DNA of 64,000 nt from JANQGH01 sp039177555. Lineage in GTDB: Bacteria > Pseudomonadota > Alphaproteobacteria > DSM-16000 > Inquilinaceae. A program made the position numbers and the translations under genes. The first letter of the stretch is position 1; each line of letters opens with the position of its first letter. The notes below the pieces were generated by a model. The model did no database searches, was not told where the DNA came from, and saw only the letters and a list, made by a program, of their open reading frames with translations. Positions 1-8,688 of this stretch are shown piece after piece. Where the stretch lies: assembly GCA_039177555.1 (NCBI GenBank), contig JBCDFV010000005.1, positions 83,784 to 147,783 on the forward strand, in the 5' to 3' direction.

Positions 1-1410
1 GAGACGCCCAGCGCGGCGGCGGCCAAGGCGTTGGCCCGTCTGGAAGGCGCGTTTGCGCTGGAAATCCTGTTCGCCGACGTACCCGACTTGATGATCGGCG
101 CCAGGCGTGGCTCTCCGTTGGCGGTTGGTTTCGGCCGCAACGAGATGTTCATTGGCTCCGACGCCATTGCGCTGGCGCCGTGGACCGATCGGATCTGCTA
201 TCTGGAAGAGGGCGATTGGGTCGAAATCACCCGTGACCAGGCAGTCATTCACGACGAAACAGGCCATGTGGTCGAGCGGGCGATCCGTCAGACCGCTGCC
301 TCCGGCGCCTTGATCGGCAAGGGCGAGTTCCGCCACTTCATGCTGAAGGAGATCTACGAGCAGCCGGCGGTGATCGGCGATACGCTCAGCGCCTTCGTGA
401 ACCCGCAGACCCGAACGATCAGCCTGCCCGACCTGCCGTTCGACTGGTCGACCGTGCCCAAGGTCACGGCCGTTGCCTGCGGCACCGCCTACTTCGCCTG
501 CATGGTCGCCAAATACTGGCTGGAAACGGTGGCGCGCTTGCCGGTCGAGATCGATGTTGCGTCGGAGTTTCGCTATCGTGAGGCGCCGCTGCCGCCGGGC
601 GGTCTGGCGCTGTTCGTCTCCCAGTCCGGCGAGACCGCCGACACGCTCGCCGCCCTGCGCTACGCCCGGTCGCAGGGCCAGCACATCGTGTCGGTCGTGA
701 ACGTCCCGGAAAGCACCATCGCACGTGAAAGCGACGTGGTGCTGCCGACCCTGGCGGGGCCGGAAATCGGTGTTGCCTCGACCAAGGCGTTCACCACCCA
801 GCTCACCATGCTGGCCTGCCTGGCAATCGTGGCCGCGAAGGCGCGCGGTGCGATTGACCATGATGCGGAGGCCGATCTGGTGGAAGCGCTGACCGAGGTG
901 CCGGCCCGCGCGGCGGACGTGCTGAACCATGATGAGGCGCTGAGGCGGCTATCCCACGACCTGGCCGAGGCGCGCGACGTGCTCTATCTCGGCCGGGGCA
1001 CGGCCTATCCACTGGCCTTGGAAGGCGCGTTGAAGCTGAAGGAAATCAGCTATATCCATGCCGAGGGCTATGCAGCCGGCGAGATGAAGCACGGGCCTAT
1101 CGCGCTGATCGACGAGGCGGTGCCCGTGATCGTATTGGCGCCGCGCGACGGCCTGTTCGACAAAACGGCCTCCAATGTGCAGGAGGTGATGGCCAGGGGC
1201 GGTCGGGTCCTGTTCTTCTCCGATCCGGACGGCGTGAAGGCATTGGGCGAGGGGCCGGAAGCGACCATCACGCTGCCGCACCTGCATCCGTTCGTCACGC
1301 CGATCCTCTATGCCATCCCGGTTCAACTGCTGGCCTATCACACGGCCGTTCACAAGGGCACGGATGTCGACCAACCCCGCAATCTCGCCAAGAGCGTCAC
1401 GGTCGAATAG
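1..1410 (+). CDS. glmS: Glutamine--fructose-6-phosphate aminotransferase (isomerizing), 3' part
   Basis: This enzyme converts fructose-6-phosphate and glutamine to glucosamine-6-phosphate, the first step toward UDP-GlcNAc for peptidoglycan and LPS. The frame is already open at base 1, so the gene enters from the left. About 470 residues are present against roughly 608 in the family, so the start and the catalytic N-terminal Cys of the glutaminase domain lie outside the window. Visible parts are the end of the glutaminase domain (GSDAIALAPWT), the first SIS domain with SQSGETADTL and STKAFTTQL, and the second SIS domain. The C-terminus, LAKSVTVE, matches the conserved family end. The truncation comes from the window edge; no decay is visible. 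Confidence 0.97.
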   Translation, partial: ETPSAAAAKALARLEGAFALEILFADVPDLMIGARRGSPLAVGFGRNEMFIGSDAIALAPWTDRICYLEEGDWVEITRDQAVIHDETGHVVERAIRQTAASGALIGKGEFRHFMLKEIYEQPAVIGDTLSAFVNPQTRTISLPDLPFDWSTVPKVTAVACGTAYFACMVAKYWLETVARLPVEIDVASEFRYREAPLPPGGLALFVSQSGETADTLAALRYARSQGQHIVSVVNVPESTIARESDVVLPTLAGPEIGVASTKAFTTQLTMLACLAIVAAKARGAIDHDAEADLVEALTEVPARAADVLNHDEALRRLSHDLAEARDVLYLGRGTAYPLALEGALKLKEISYIHAEGYAAGEMKHGPIALIDEAVPVIVLAPRDGLFDKTASNVQEVMARGGRVLFFSDPDGVKALGEGPEATITLPHLHPFVTPILYAIPVQLLAYHTAVHKGTDVDQPRNLAKSVTVE

Positions 1411-1544
1411 CGGCAGCGCCGTTCTCGAATTCCTGGCTTGGGCATGGCGGGCCGACTGCCTACATGCTATGCGAACCCCCGCTCGACGCCGGTCCCGCCG
1501 GTGTCTGCCTTCAGATCGCTAGTCCTATCGTTAGAGGAAAACCC

Positions 1545-3011
1545 ATGGCCGCGCCGTCCTTGAAAGATGCCACCCTGTTTCGCCAGCAATGCTACGTCGA
1601 TGGCAAATGGATCGATGCTGATGACGGCACCACCGTCGATGTCACCAACCCGGTCGACAACAGCGTCATCGGCACCGTGCCGAAGCTGGGCGCGCGTGAG
1701 ACGCGCCGGGCGATCGAGGCCGCGAACGCGGCCTGGCCGGCCTGGCGGGCCAAGACCGCGAAGGAGCGCGAGGTCATCCTGAAACGCTGGTCCCAGCTGA
1801 TGATCGAAAACCAGGATGATCTCGGCCGCCTGATGACGATCGAGCAGGGCAAGCCGTTGGCAGAGGCAAAGGGCGAGGTCGCCTATGCCGCCAGTTTTCT
1901 GGACTGGTTCGCCGAAGAAGGCCGGCGCATCTACGGCGACGTAATCCCGACCTATGCGAAGGACCGGCGCATCGTCGTTACGAAGGAACCGATCGGGGTA
2001 TGTGCCGCGATCACGCCGTGGAACTTCCCGTCAGCCATGATTACGCGCAAGGCGGGGCCGGCCCTGGCGGCCGGCTGCCCGATGGTTGTTAAGCCGGCGA
2101 CCTCGACCCCTTACAGTGCCTTGGCCATGTGCGAACTGGCCGAACGTGCCGGCGTTCCGGCCGGCGTGATCAACGTGGTTACCGGCGGTGCGTCGGCCAT
2201 CGGCGGCGAGCTGACCGCCAACCCGATCGTGCGCAAGCTGACCTTCACCGGCTCGACCGAAATCGGCAAGCTGCTGGCCGAGCAATGCGCCGGCACGATG
2301 AAGAAGATTTCGATGGAACTGGGCGGCAACGCGCCGTTCATCGTTTTTGACGACGCGGACATTGATGCTGCCGTCGAGGGCGCGATGATCTCCAAGTTCC
2401 GCAACACCGGTCAGACCTGCGTCTGTGCCAACCGCATCTTCGTGCAGGACGGCGTCTACGAGGAATTCGTGGCCAAATTGACCGAGGCGACCAACGCGCT
2501 GAAGGTCGCCGACGGCCTTGAAGATGGCGCCCAGCAGGGCCCGCTGATCGACATGGCGGCGGTCGAGAAGGTGGAGGAGCATATCGCCGACGCGGTCGGG
2601 CGCGGGGCCAGCGTCGTCGCGGGCGGCGAACGCCATGCAAATGGTGGCACGTTCTTTCAGCCCACGGTGCTGTCCGACATGACCACCGACATGAAGATCA
2701 TGAAGGAGGAAACCTTCGGCCCCGTCGCGCCGGTGTTCCGCTTCAAGACCGAGGACGAGGCCATTGCGATGGCCAACGATACGGAATTTGGCCTCGCGTC
2801 ATACTTCTATGCCCGCGATATCGGCCGCATCTGGCGCGTCGGCGAGGGGCTGGAATACGGCATCGTCGGCGTCAACACCGGCCTGATCTCCACCGAGGTC
2901 GCCCCCTTCGGCGGCATCAAGGAGAGCGGCATCGGTCGCGAAGGCTCAAAATATGGCATCGAGGACTATGTCGAGATCAAGTATCTCTGCATGGCCGGCC
3001 TGGATAGCTGA
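1545..3011 (+). CDS. gabD: NAD(P)-dependent succinate-semialdehyde dehydrogenase
   Basis: A 488-residue aldehyde dehydrogenase that oxidises succinate semialdehyde to succinate, the last step of GABA degradation. The motifs TPWNFPSAM, FTGSTEIGK, MELGGNAPF and NTGQTCVCANR (catalytic Cys near residue 292) are typical of the GabD subfamily. The CxC arrangement at 292/294 corresponds to the pair that forms a redox-switch disulfide in characterised SSADHs. The ATG at 1545 is preferred over an upstream in-frame start at 1464 because it follows an AGAGGA-like ribosome site and gives the usual family length. gor starts 24 bases downstream, so the two are probably cotranscribed. The exact substrate among short semialdehydes is inferred. 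Confidence 0.92.
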   Translation: MAAPSLKDATLFRQQCYVDGKWIDADDGTTVDVTNPVDNSVIGTVPKLGARETRRAIEAANAAWPAWRAKTAKEREVILKRWSQLMIENQDDLGRLMTIEQGKPLAEAKGEVAYAASFLDWFAEEGRRIYGDVIPTYAKDRRIVVTKEPIGVCAAITPWNFPSAMITRKAGPALAAGCPMVVKPATSTPYSALAMCELAERAGVPAGVINVVTGGASAIGGELTANPIVRKLTFTGSTEIGKLLAEQCAGTMKKISMELGGNAPFIVFDDADIDAAVEGAMISKFRNTGQTCVCANRIFVQDGVYEEFVAKLTEATNALKVADGLEDGAQQGPLIDMAAVEKVEEHIADAVGRGASVVAGGERHANGGTFFQPTVLSDMTTDMKIMKEETFGPVAPVFRFKTEDEAIAMANDTEFGLASYFYARDIGRIWRVGEGLEYGIVGVNTGLISTEVAPFGGIKESGIGREGSKYGIEDYVEIKYLCMAGLDS

Positions 3012-3035
3012 TCCGTCGCTCTAGGAACGCCGACA

Positions 3036-4418
3036 ATGGCTTTCGACTACGACTATTTCGTCATCGGCGCGGGTTCGGGCGGTGTGCGCTCGGCCCGGAT
3101 CGCCGCTCAGCATGGCGCGCGCGTCGCCATCGCCGAGGAACGGTATTTCGGCGGCACTTGCGTGAATGTCGGTTGCGTGCCGAAGAAGCTGCTGGCCTAC
3201 GCCTCGCACTTCGGGGAGGATTTCTCCGATGCTGCCGGGTTCGGCTGGACGGTCGGCGAAACCAGCCATGACTGGTCGCGCCTGATCGCCAACAAGGATA
3301 CGGAGATCGACCGCCTGAACGGCATCTATCAACGCCTCTTGGAAGGGGCGGGCGTTACGATCTTTGAGGCGAGGGCGGTTCTTGAGGACGCCCACACCAT
3401 CCGGGTCGGCGACCAGACTGTGACGGCGGACAAGATCCTGGTCGCGACCGGCGGCTGGCCCAACTTGCCGGACGAGCCGGGCGTGAAGGAACACGCCATC
3501 ACATCCAACGAGATCTTCCACCTGGACAAGATGCCCAAGCGGGTGGTGATCGCCGGTGGCGGTTACATCGCCGTCGAGTTCGCCAGCATCCTGAACGGTC
3601 TGGGTGCGGATGTGTGCCTGCTCTATCGCGGAGAGCTGTTCCTGCGCGGCTTCGACTATGATGTCCGCTCCACGGTTGCCGAAGAGATGGCCAAGCACGG
3701 TGTGGATTTGCGGTTTCACACCATCATCTCTCGCGTCAGCAAAAGTCATGATTGCCTGATCGTGGAACTCAGCGACGGGTCGATGGTGGAGGTCGATGCC
3801 GTGCTGATGGCGATCGGTCGCACGCCGAACACGGCGGGCCTGGGGCTGGAGAAGGCGGGTGTCAAGCTGGCCGACAACGGCGCCATCATCGTTGACGACG
3901 CCTACCGCACCTCGGCGGAGAACATCTATGCGCTGGGCGACGTGATCGACCGCGTTCCCCTGACGCCGGTGGCGATCGCTGAGGGGCATGTGCTGGCCGA
4001 CACCCTGTTCGGCGGCTTCGATGACCGAGCGGTCGATTACCGCAATATCGCTACGGCCGTCTTTTGCCGGCCTGAGATCGGGACTGTCGGCCTGAACGAG
4101 GACGAGGCACGGCGCAAGCATGTGGCGGTGGACATTTACCGCACCAGCTTCCGGCCGATGAAGCACACGCTATCCGGCCGCGACGCGCGCTCGCTGATGA
4201 AGCTGGTGGTCGACCGGGAAAGCCAGCGCGTTGTCGGCTGCCATGTGGTCGGCGACGATGCGGCGGAGATGGTTCAGTCCGTCGCCGTCGCGATCAACTG
4301 CGGTGCCACCAAGCGCGATTTCGACCGCACCATCGGGATCCACCCGACCAGTGCGGAAGAACTGGTCACCATGCGCCAAAAGGCGCCGGAACCGGACCTT
4401 GAGGAGGCGGCCGAATAG
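3036..4418 (+). CDS. gor: Glutathione-disulfide reductase
   Basis: A 460-residue flavoprotein disulfide reductase that regenerates glutathione from GSSG with NADPH in the cytoplasm. It has the FAD-binding GAGSGG motif near residues 11-16. The redox-active pair is Cys42/Cys47 in GGTCVNVGCVPKK, the form typical of glutathione reductase. An NADPH site with GGGYIAVEFA follows, and the C-terminal dimer domain ends in HPTSAEE, whose His (about 436) is the catalytic base. It lies directly behind gabD and ahead of a bidirectional terminator. Confidence 0.95.
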   Translation: MAFDYDYFVIGAGSGGVRSARIAAQHGARVAIAEERYFGGTCVNVGCVPKKLLAYASHFGEDFSDAAGFGWTVGETSHDWSRLIANKDTEIDRLNGIYQRLLEGAGVTIFEARAVLEDAHTIRVGDQTVTADKILVATGGWPNLPDEPGVKEHAITSNEIFHLDKMPKRVVIAGGGYIAVEFASILNGLGADVCLLYRGELFLRGFDYDVRSTVAEEMAKHGVDLRFHTIISRVSKSHDCLIVELSDGSMVEVDAVLMAIGRTPNTAGLGLEKAGVKLADNGAIIVDDAYRTSAENIYALGDVIDRVPLTPVAIAEGHVLADTLFGGFDDRAVDYRNIATAVFCRPEIGTVGLNEDEARRKHVAVDIYRTSFRPMKHTLSGRDARSLMKLVVDRESQRVVGCHVVGDDAAEMVQSVAVAINCGATKRDFDRTIGIHPTSAEELVTMRQKAPEPDLEEAAE

Positions 4419-4429
4419 GCCGAAATGAA

Positions 4430-4455
4430 AAGGGCGACCCAGATGGGTCGCCCTT
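4430..4455. terminator. Bidirectional intrinsic terminator between gor and the doxX-like gene
   Basis: A perfect 12-bp inverted repeat (AAGGGCGACCCA / TGGGTCGCCCTT) with a 2-base centre lies between two convergent genes. On the plus strand it is followed by CTTTAT; on the minus strand the stem runs into TTTTCATTT. It can therefore stop transcription from both sides and is stronger for the minus-strand bufferin operon. Confidence 0.85.
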
Positions 4456-4478
4456 CTTTATGGCTTTGTCGCCGATCC

Positions 4479-5003
4479 TTACCGCTCCTTCAAGAACAGC
4501 CACCGAATGCCGTAGTCGAGCGAGACCCGGCCCGGCCCGATGATGAACAGGGCCAACCCGACGAACATCCAGGGGAACTGCTCGCTGGCGATGGCAATGC
4601 CGTTCGCCATGCCCTGCTCCGTCTGGCCGACGATGAAGAAGATGGTCGCCGCCATGATCGCCAGGCCAAGCGCCGCCCAACGGCCGAAGAAGCCGAAGAC
4701 CAGCAGGACCGGCAAGGTGATCTCAGCGGCGGTGGTCAAAAAGGCGGCGGTTTGCGGGTCAAGGAAGGGCACCGGGTGGATCGACTGGAAGAACAGCGGC
4801 TGGCGGCTGTAGCTTGCCAGCCGGATTTGGCCGGCATCCCAAAACGGAATGGCGAGCCAGATGCGCGGCGCCAGCAACACGAGGCCCAGAATCCAGGCCG
4901 GCATGGCGGACAGCCGGTCGAACGGGCCGCGCCCGAAGACGAGGGCCCAAAAGGTTCGGGCCTTGCTGGGCGCAGGGGATGCTGCGGTGCTTTCGTACGA
5001 CAT
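4479..5003 (-). CDS. DoxX family membrane protein, last gene of the bufferin operon
   Basis: A 174-residue protein with about four predicted membrane segments, for example at AWILGLVLLAPRIWLAIPFW, FLTTAAEITLPVLLVFGFFG and LGLAIMAATIFFIVG. The pattern and the GNGIAI/FP region match the DoxX family. It starts 15 bases after the preceding minus-strand gene (BufC-like), so the two are coupled. DoxX proteins frequently accompany DUF2282/DUF692/DUF2063 operons. Their molecular role there is not settled; a redox or membrane-partner function is only inferred. Confidence 0.85.
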   Translation of the reverse strand: MSYESTAASPAPSKARTFWALVFGRGPFDRLSAMPAWILGLVLLAPRIWLAIPFWDAGQIRLASYSRQPLFFQSIHPVPFLDPQTAAFLTTAAEITLPVLLVFGFFGRWAALGLAIMAATIFFIVGQTEQGMANGIAIASEQFPWMFVGLALFIIGPGRVSLDYGIRWLFLKER

Positions 5004-5018
5004 GGGTGCTTTCCTTTG

Positions 5019-5807
5019 TTATTCAGCCGTCCCGCGATTGGTATCCAACGACACCGTGCTGAAGGTGCCGCGCTGCAAATGGGCGACCAGCCCATGTTGC
5101 AGGTCGAAATGCTCGTCGGTCTCGGCGGCCCGGACCGCCGCTTCTTCAAGGGTCGCGCCACCGGCGATGGCCGCCAGCAGGGCGCCGTCGCCCGCAGTCA
5201 AAATCTGGCTGACGACTTGTGATGCCGGGCGCATGACCAGCACGGTCTCGCCGCCCCGGTCCAAATCGACGGGTGCCACCTCGTCCGCCTGGTTGACCTG
5301 CCAGATCGATTGCACCGGCCAGCGTGACCGCACGATGCGGACGCTTGGGTGCGGGCGAAAGCGCAGCGCGCCGTATTGGTCGGCCGGTACACGCTGCAGG
5401 GCGGCGATGTCGACGACCGGTGCCTCGTCGGCGAACAGTGCCTCGTTGCGCGCCCATTCCAGCCTTGCCACGTCGCCGAGATACGGCACCGAGCGGGCCG
5501 GAGCGAAACCGTCTAGGAAGGCAGCGAAGCCGCCGCCATAGGCCAACAGTTGCGGTTGTAGCGGCGGGTGGGCCTTCACGAACGTGCGCGCCGCATGGTC
5601 GAAGAAGCGCTCGCCGACCAGCCGCTCGACGACCGGGTAGCAGGCCGCCAAGGCCTTGGACAGCGAGATCAGCGTGTTGTTTCGGTAGATGCCGACCCGG
5701 CGATCGGACGAGATCTCGTCTTCGACAATGAAGCCGCGCGCCGGGCGATCATTGTCGCCCAGCACGCCGGCGCGAAACGCCTGTTGAATGTCAAGCAACG
5801 TCGACAT
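5019..5807 (-). CDS. bufC: BufC-type DUF2063 protein, partner of the MNIO enzyme
   Basis: A 262-residue protein of the DUF2063 family (HvfC/BufC). The N-terminal helical domain begins LLDIQQAFRAGVLG and contains RRVGIYRNN, and the characteristic AACYPVVERLVGERFF and LPYLGDVARLEW-like segments follow. Family knowledge: these proteins act with DUF692 multinuclear non-heme iron oxidases and deliver the precursor peptide. The start overlaps the end of the bufB gene by 17 bases, typical of translational coupling. Its place in the operon strongly supports the role. Confidence 0.88.
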   Translation of the reverse strand: MSTLLDIQQAFRAGVLGDNDRPARGFIVEDEISSDRRVGIYRNNTLISLSKALAACYPVVERLVGERFFDHAARTFVKAHPPLQPQLLAYGGGFAAFLDGFAPARSVPYLGDVARLEWARNEALFADEAPVVDIAALQRVPADQYGALRFRPHPSVRIVRSRWPVQSIWQVNQADEVAPVDLDRGGETVLVMRPASQVVSQILTAGDGALLAAIAGGATLEEAAVRAAETDEHFDLQHGLVAHLQRGTFSTVSLDTNRGTAE

Positions 5808-6711
5808 TGGCCATGCTGCTGTGCTGGGCGCGGACCGACGACAAGATCAGTTCCGCCTTGCGCGCCTCCGCCAGCAAGACGTCGAGTTCGGGGATGTTGT
5901 TGTCCCATTCCACCAGGGTAGGGGTCGGGCCGATCCGTTCCAGGGCGCGCCGAAACAGGGTCCAAACGGCGGGCTCGACATGGGTGCCGTGATCGTCGAT
6001 CAGGACCACCCGGTCGGTGCCGTCCTCGTCGGCGAAGTGCTGCACGAAATGCCCCGCTACGTGGATTTCCTGAACCTTGTCCAGTGGCACCGCGTCCAGA
6101 TAGGCGTTGGCATCGAACTTATGATTGTGCGCGCTGACATGGATGTTGTTGACGTCCAGCAACAGGCCGCAGCCCGTGCGCTTGACGATCGCGGCCATGA
6201 ACTCCCATTCCGGCATCGTCGAGCTTTTGAACGACACATACGAGGAGGGATTTTCGACCAGCATCTGCCGGCCGAGCGCCTCCTGCGCGTGATCGATGTT
6301 GCGGCAAATGATGTCCAACGCCTCGTCGGTGTAGGGCAACGGCAACAGGTCGTTCAGGTAAACCCCGCCGGTCACCGACCAGGAGACGTGTTCCGACACC
6401 AGGCCCGGCTGAAACCGGTCGATTACCGCCTTGATGTTGGCCAGATGGTCGTCGTCCAGACCCTCGGCGGAGCCCAGCGACAGGCCGACGCCGTGGCAAC
6501 TGAGCGGATAGTCCTGACGGATCTTTTCCAGGGCCCGCAGCCTCGGCCCGCCAGCGCCGACATAGTTTTCTGTGTGGACCTCCAGCCAGGCGGCGGGGGG
6601 CCGCTCGCGCACGAAGGCGGGTATGTGCGGGTGGCGCAGGCCGACACCGGCGCGATCTGGAATTCCCAAATGATCAAAGCCTGTGTGTTCTGGTTGCGTT
6701 TGGTCAGCCAT
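5791..6711 (-). CDS. bufB: BufB-type DUF692 multinuclear non-heme iron-dependent oxidase (MNIO)
   Basis: A 306-residue TIM-barrel enzyme of the DUF692/MNIO family. Candidate metal ligands lie in conserved blocks: SCHGVGLSLGS, SEHVSW, VENPSSY, LLLDVNNIHVSAHN, EIHVAGH and DDHGTHVEP, supplying the expected His, Asp and Glu residues. Family knowledge: MNIOs oxidatively modify cysteines of peptide substrates, and in bufferins Cys is converted to thiooxazole-type groups that bind copper. It overlaps the bufA stop by 8 bases (ATGGCTGA), so bufA and bufB are cotranscribed. The substrate is inferred to be the adjacent DUF2282 protein. Confidence 0.92.
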   Translation of the reverse strand: MADQTQPEHTGFDHLGIPDRAGVGLRHPHIPAFVRERPPAAWLEVHTENYVGAGGPRLRALEKIRQDYPLSCHGVGLSLGSAEGLDDDHLANIKAVIDRFQPGLVSEHVSWSVTGGVYLNDLLPLPYTDEALDIICRNIDHAQEALGRQMLVENPSSYVSFKSSTMPEWEFMAAIVKRTGCGLLLDVNNIHVSAHNHKFDANAYLDAVPLDKVQEIHVAGHFVQHFADEDGTDRVVLIDDHGTHVEPAVWTLFRRALERIGPTPTLVEWDNNIPELDVLLAEARKAELILSSVRAQHSSMANVDVA

Positions 6712-7012
6712 GACCGCCCTCCTCAGCCGGCGCGGGCCGGTCTACATCGATCGGGCCGCCACGGCCCTCAAAGGCCGACGTGGCCCCCGGCTCGACACAA
6801 CTGCCCATCGGTACGATCGCCCAGTCGGACCCGCTATAATCCTCGGTGGATTGCCCGGCACAGGTGTGGGCGAAGGCGGCGGCGCAATCGTTCTCGCCTG
6901 CCATGGAGATGCCATAGCACCTTTCGAGGCCCTCCGCGGCGGCGGGCGTGGCCATGGCGGCAACGGCGCCCGCAAGCGCGGCAATCTGGGCGGCAAGTGA
7001 AGCGTTGGACAT
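6704..7012 (-). CDS. bufA: Bufferin precursor, DUF2282 (BufA1-type) exported metallophore
   Basis: A 102-residue precursor, first gene of a four-gene minus-strand operon. A short Ala-rich signal peptide ends near ATPAAA (about residue 26). The mature part has exactly four Cys (32, 43, 51, 72) in the DUF2282 arrangement RCYGISMAGENDCAA, HTCAGQST and W-x-VP-x-GSC. Family knowledge: these are ribosomally made, modified copper-binding proteins (bufferins) acting in the periplasm. Modification by the MNIO next door and a copper-protective role are inferred. No strong ribosome site precedes the ATG. Confidence 0.9.
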   Translation of the reverse strand: MSNASLAAQIAALAGAVAAMATPAAAEGLERCYGISMAGENDCAAAFAHTCAGQSTEDYSGSDWAIVPMGSCVEPGATSAFEGRGGPIDVDRPAPAEEGGHG

Positions 7013-7281
7013 GTCGGCGCGTCGGTTTCTCAGTCGATTTTGACCCGGAATTACCTTACCGGCGATCTAAAGCCTTGCACCAATGCTTTGAAGTAAAGCC
7101 TGATTGACGACGCTTCACATCCCTGTGACGAAATGTGGGGCAATCCGCGACGAAACGGTCGAAAACAACCGCTTCGGGCTGGAAATCGGCGAGTGCAGGG
7201 CGTATAGCCAGTGCCCTGTTGATCAGAGGGCTGGTTCGGGCGTGCATCGCGGCTGGGCCGTCCGCTTGAGGAGGAACCGTT

Positions 7282-8673
7282 ATGGTCGAGCGCTGGAGCC
7301 CCGAGAGTTGGAGGCAACGGCCTGCCCAGCAGATGCCGGTCTATGCCGACTTGCCGCATTTGACGGCGGTCGAGGAAACGTTGACCCGGTTTCCGCCGCT
7401 GGTTTTCGCTGGTGAGACACGATCGCTGAAGGCGAACCTGGGCAAGGTCGCCGAGGGCGAGGCGTTCCTGCTGCAGGGCGGCGACTGCGCGGAGAGTTTT
7501 GCCGAGTTCCATCCGGACAAGATCCGCGACACCTTCCGCGTGCTTTTGCAGATGGCGGTGGTGCTGACGTTCGGCGGCGGCCTGCCGGTGGTGAAGCTGG
7601 GCCGGATGGCCGGCCAGTTCGCCAAGCCGCGTTCGTCGGACATGGAAACCGTTGGTGGCGTGGAACTGCCGTCATACCGTGGCGACATCATCAACGGCTT
7701 CAACTTCGTAGCTGAGGATCGGGCGCCCAACCCTGACCGGATGGTTCAGGCTTACAACCAGTCCGCCGCCACGCTGAACCTGCTGCGGGCCTTCGCCCAG
7801 GGCGGCTATGCCGATCTGCACAAGGTCCATCAGTGGAACTTGGGCTTTGTCGCCAAGACGCCACAGGCGGAGCGCTATCACGGGCTGGCCAACCGGATCG
7901 ACGAGGCGGTGCAGTTCATGGCCGCGTGCGGTGTCAACGCCGAAACCACGCCGCAGATCCGCGAGACCGAGTTCTACACCAGCCACGAAGCACTGTTGCT
8001 GCCGTACGAGCAGGCGCTGACGCGCCAGGACAGCACGTCCGGCGAGATGTACGACGTCTCCGCCCACCTGCTGTGGATCGGTGACCGCACACGGCAGTTG
8101 GACGGCGCCCATGTCGAGTTCCTGCGCGGCGTGAAAAACCCGATCGGCCTGAAGTGCGGGCCGTCGCTAGAGTCCGAGGACCTGATCCGCCTCATCGATA
8201 CGCTGAACCCGGATAATGAGCCGGGGCGCCTGACCCTGATCGCCCGCATGGGCGCGGACAAGGTCGAAAAGCACCTGCCGGCGCTGGTTCGGACGGTGGA
8301 GCAGGAGGGGCGCACCGTCGTCTGGGCCTGCGATCCCATGCATGGCAATACGATCAAGTCGGCCTCGGGTTACAAGACCCGCCCGTTCGAGAGAATCCTG
8401 GACGAGGTCAGCCGCTTCTTCGATGTCCATCGCGCCGAGGGCAGCCATCCCGGCGGCGTCCATTTCGAGATGACCGGCGAGGAGGTCACCGAATGCACGG
8501 GCGGCGCCCAGGCCATCACCGATGATGGGCTCAGCCTGCGCTATCACACGGCGTGCGACCCCAGGCTGAACGCGAGCCAGGCGCTGGAGCTGGCCTTCCT
8601 CGTGGCCGAACGGCTGAAGGAAGACCGGGATCGCGCCAACGGCCATGGCCGTAGCGCTGCGGCTGCCGAATAG
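7282..8673 (+). CDS. Class II 3-deoxy-7-phosphoheptulonate (DAHP) synthase
   Basis: It catalyses condensation of phosphoenolpyruvate and erythrose-4-phosphate, the entry step of the shikimate pathway. The 463-residue protein has the plant/actinobacterial-type (class II) signature: WSPESWR at the N-terminus, LLQGGDCAESF with metal-ligand Cys69, and WACDPMHGN and GSHPGGVHFEMTGEEVTEC with further metal ligands. The ATG follows a near-perfect GAGGAGGA ribosome site. The C-terminal extension after the barrel, which in class II enzymes contributes to allostery, is short. The gene is transcribed away from the bufferin operon. Confidence 0.95.
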   Translation: MVERWSPESWRQRPAQQMPVYADLPHLTAVEETLTRFPPLVFAGETRSLKANLGKVAEGEAFLLQGGDCAESFAEFHPDKIRDTFRVLLQMAVVLTFGGGLPVVKLGRMAGQFAKPRSSDMETVGGVELPSYRGDIINGFNFVAEDRAPNPDRMVQAYNQSAATLNLLRAFAQGGYADLHKVHQWNLGFVAKTPQAERYHGLANRIDEAVQFMAACGVNAETTPQIRETEFYTSHEALLLPYEQALTRQDSTSGEMYDVSAHLLWIGDRTRQLDGAHVEFLRGVKNPIGLKCGPSLESEDLIRLIDTLNPDNEPGRLTLIARMGADKVEKHLPALVRTVEQEGRTVVWACDPMHGNTIKSASGYKTRPFERILDEVSRFFDVHRAEGSHPGGVHFEMTGEEVTECTGGAQAITDDGLSLRYHTACDPRLNASQALELAFLVAERLKEDRDRANGHGRSAAAAE

Positions 8674-8688
8674 GCGAGGGACGAGCCA

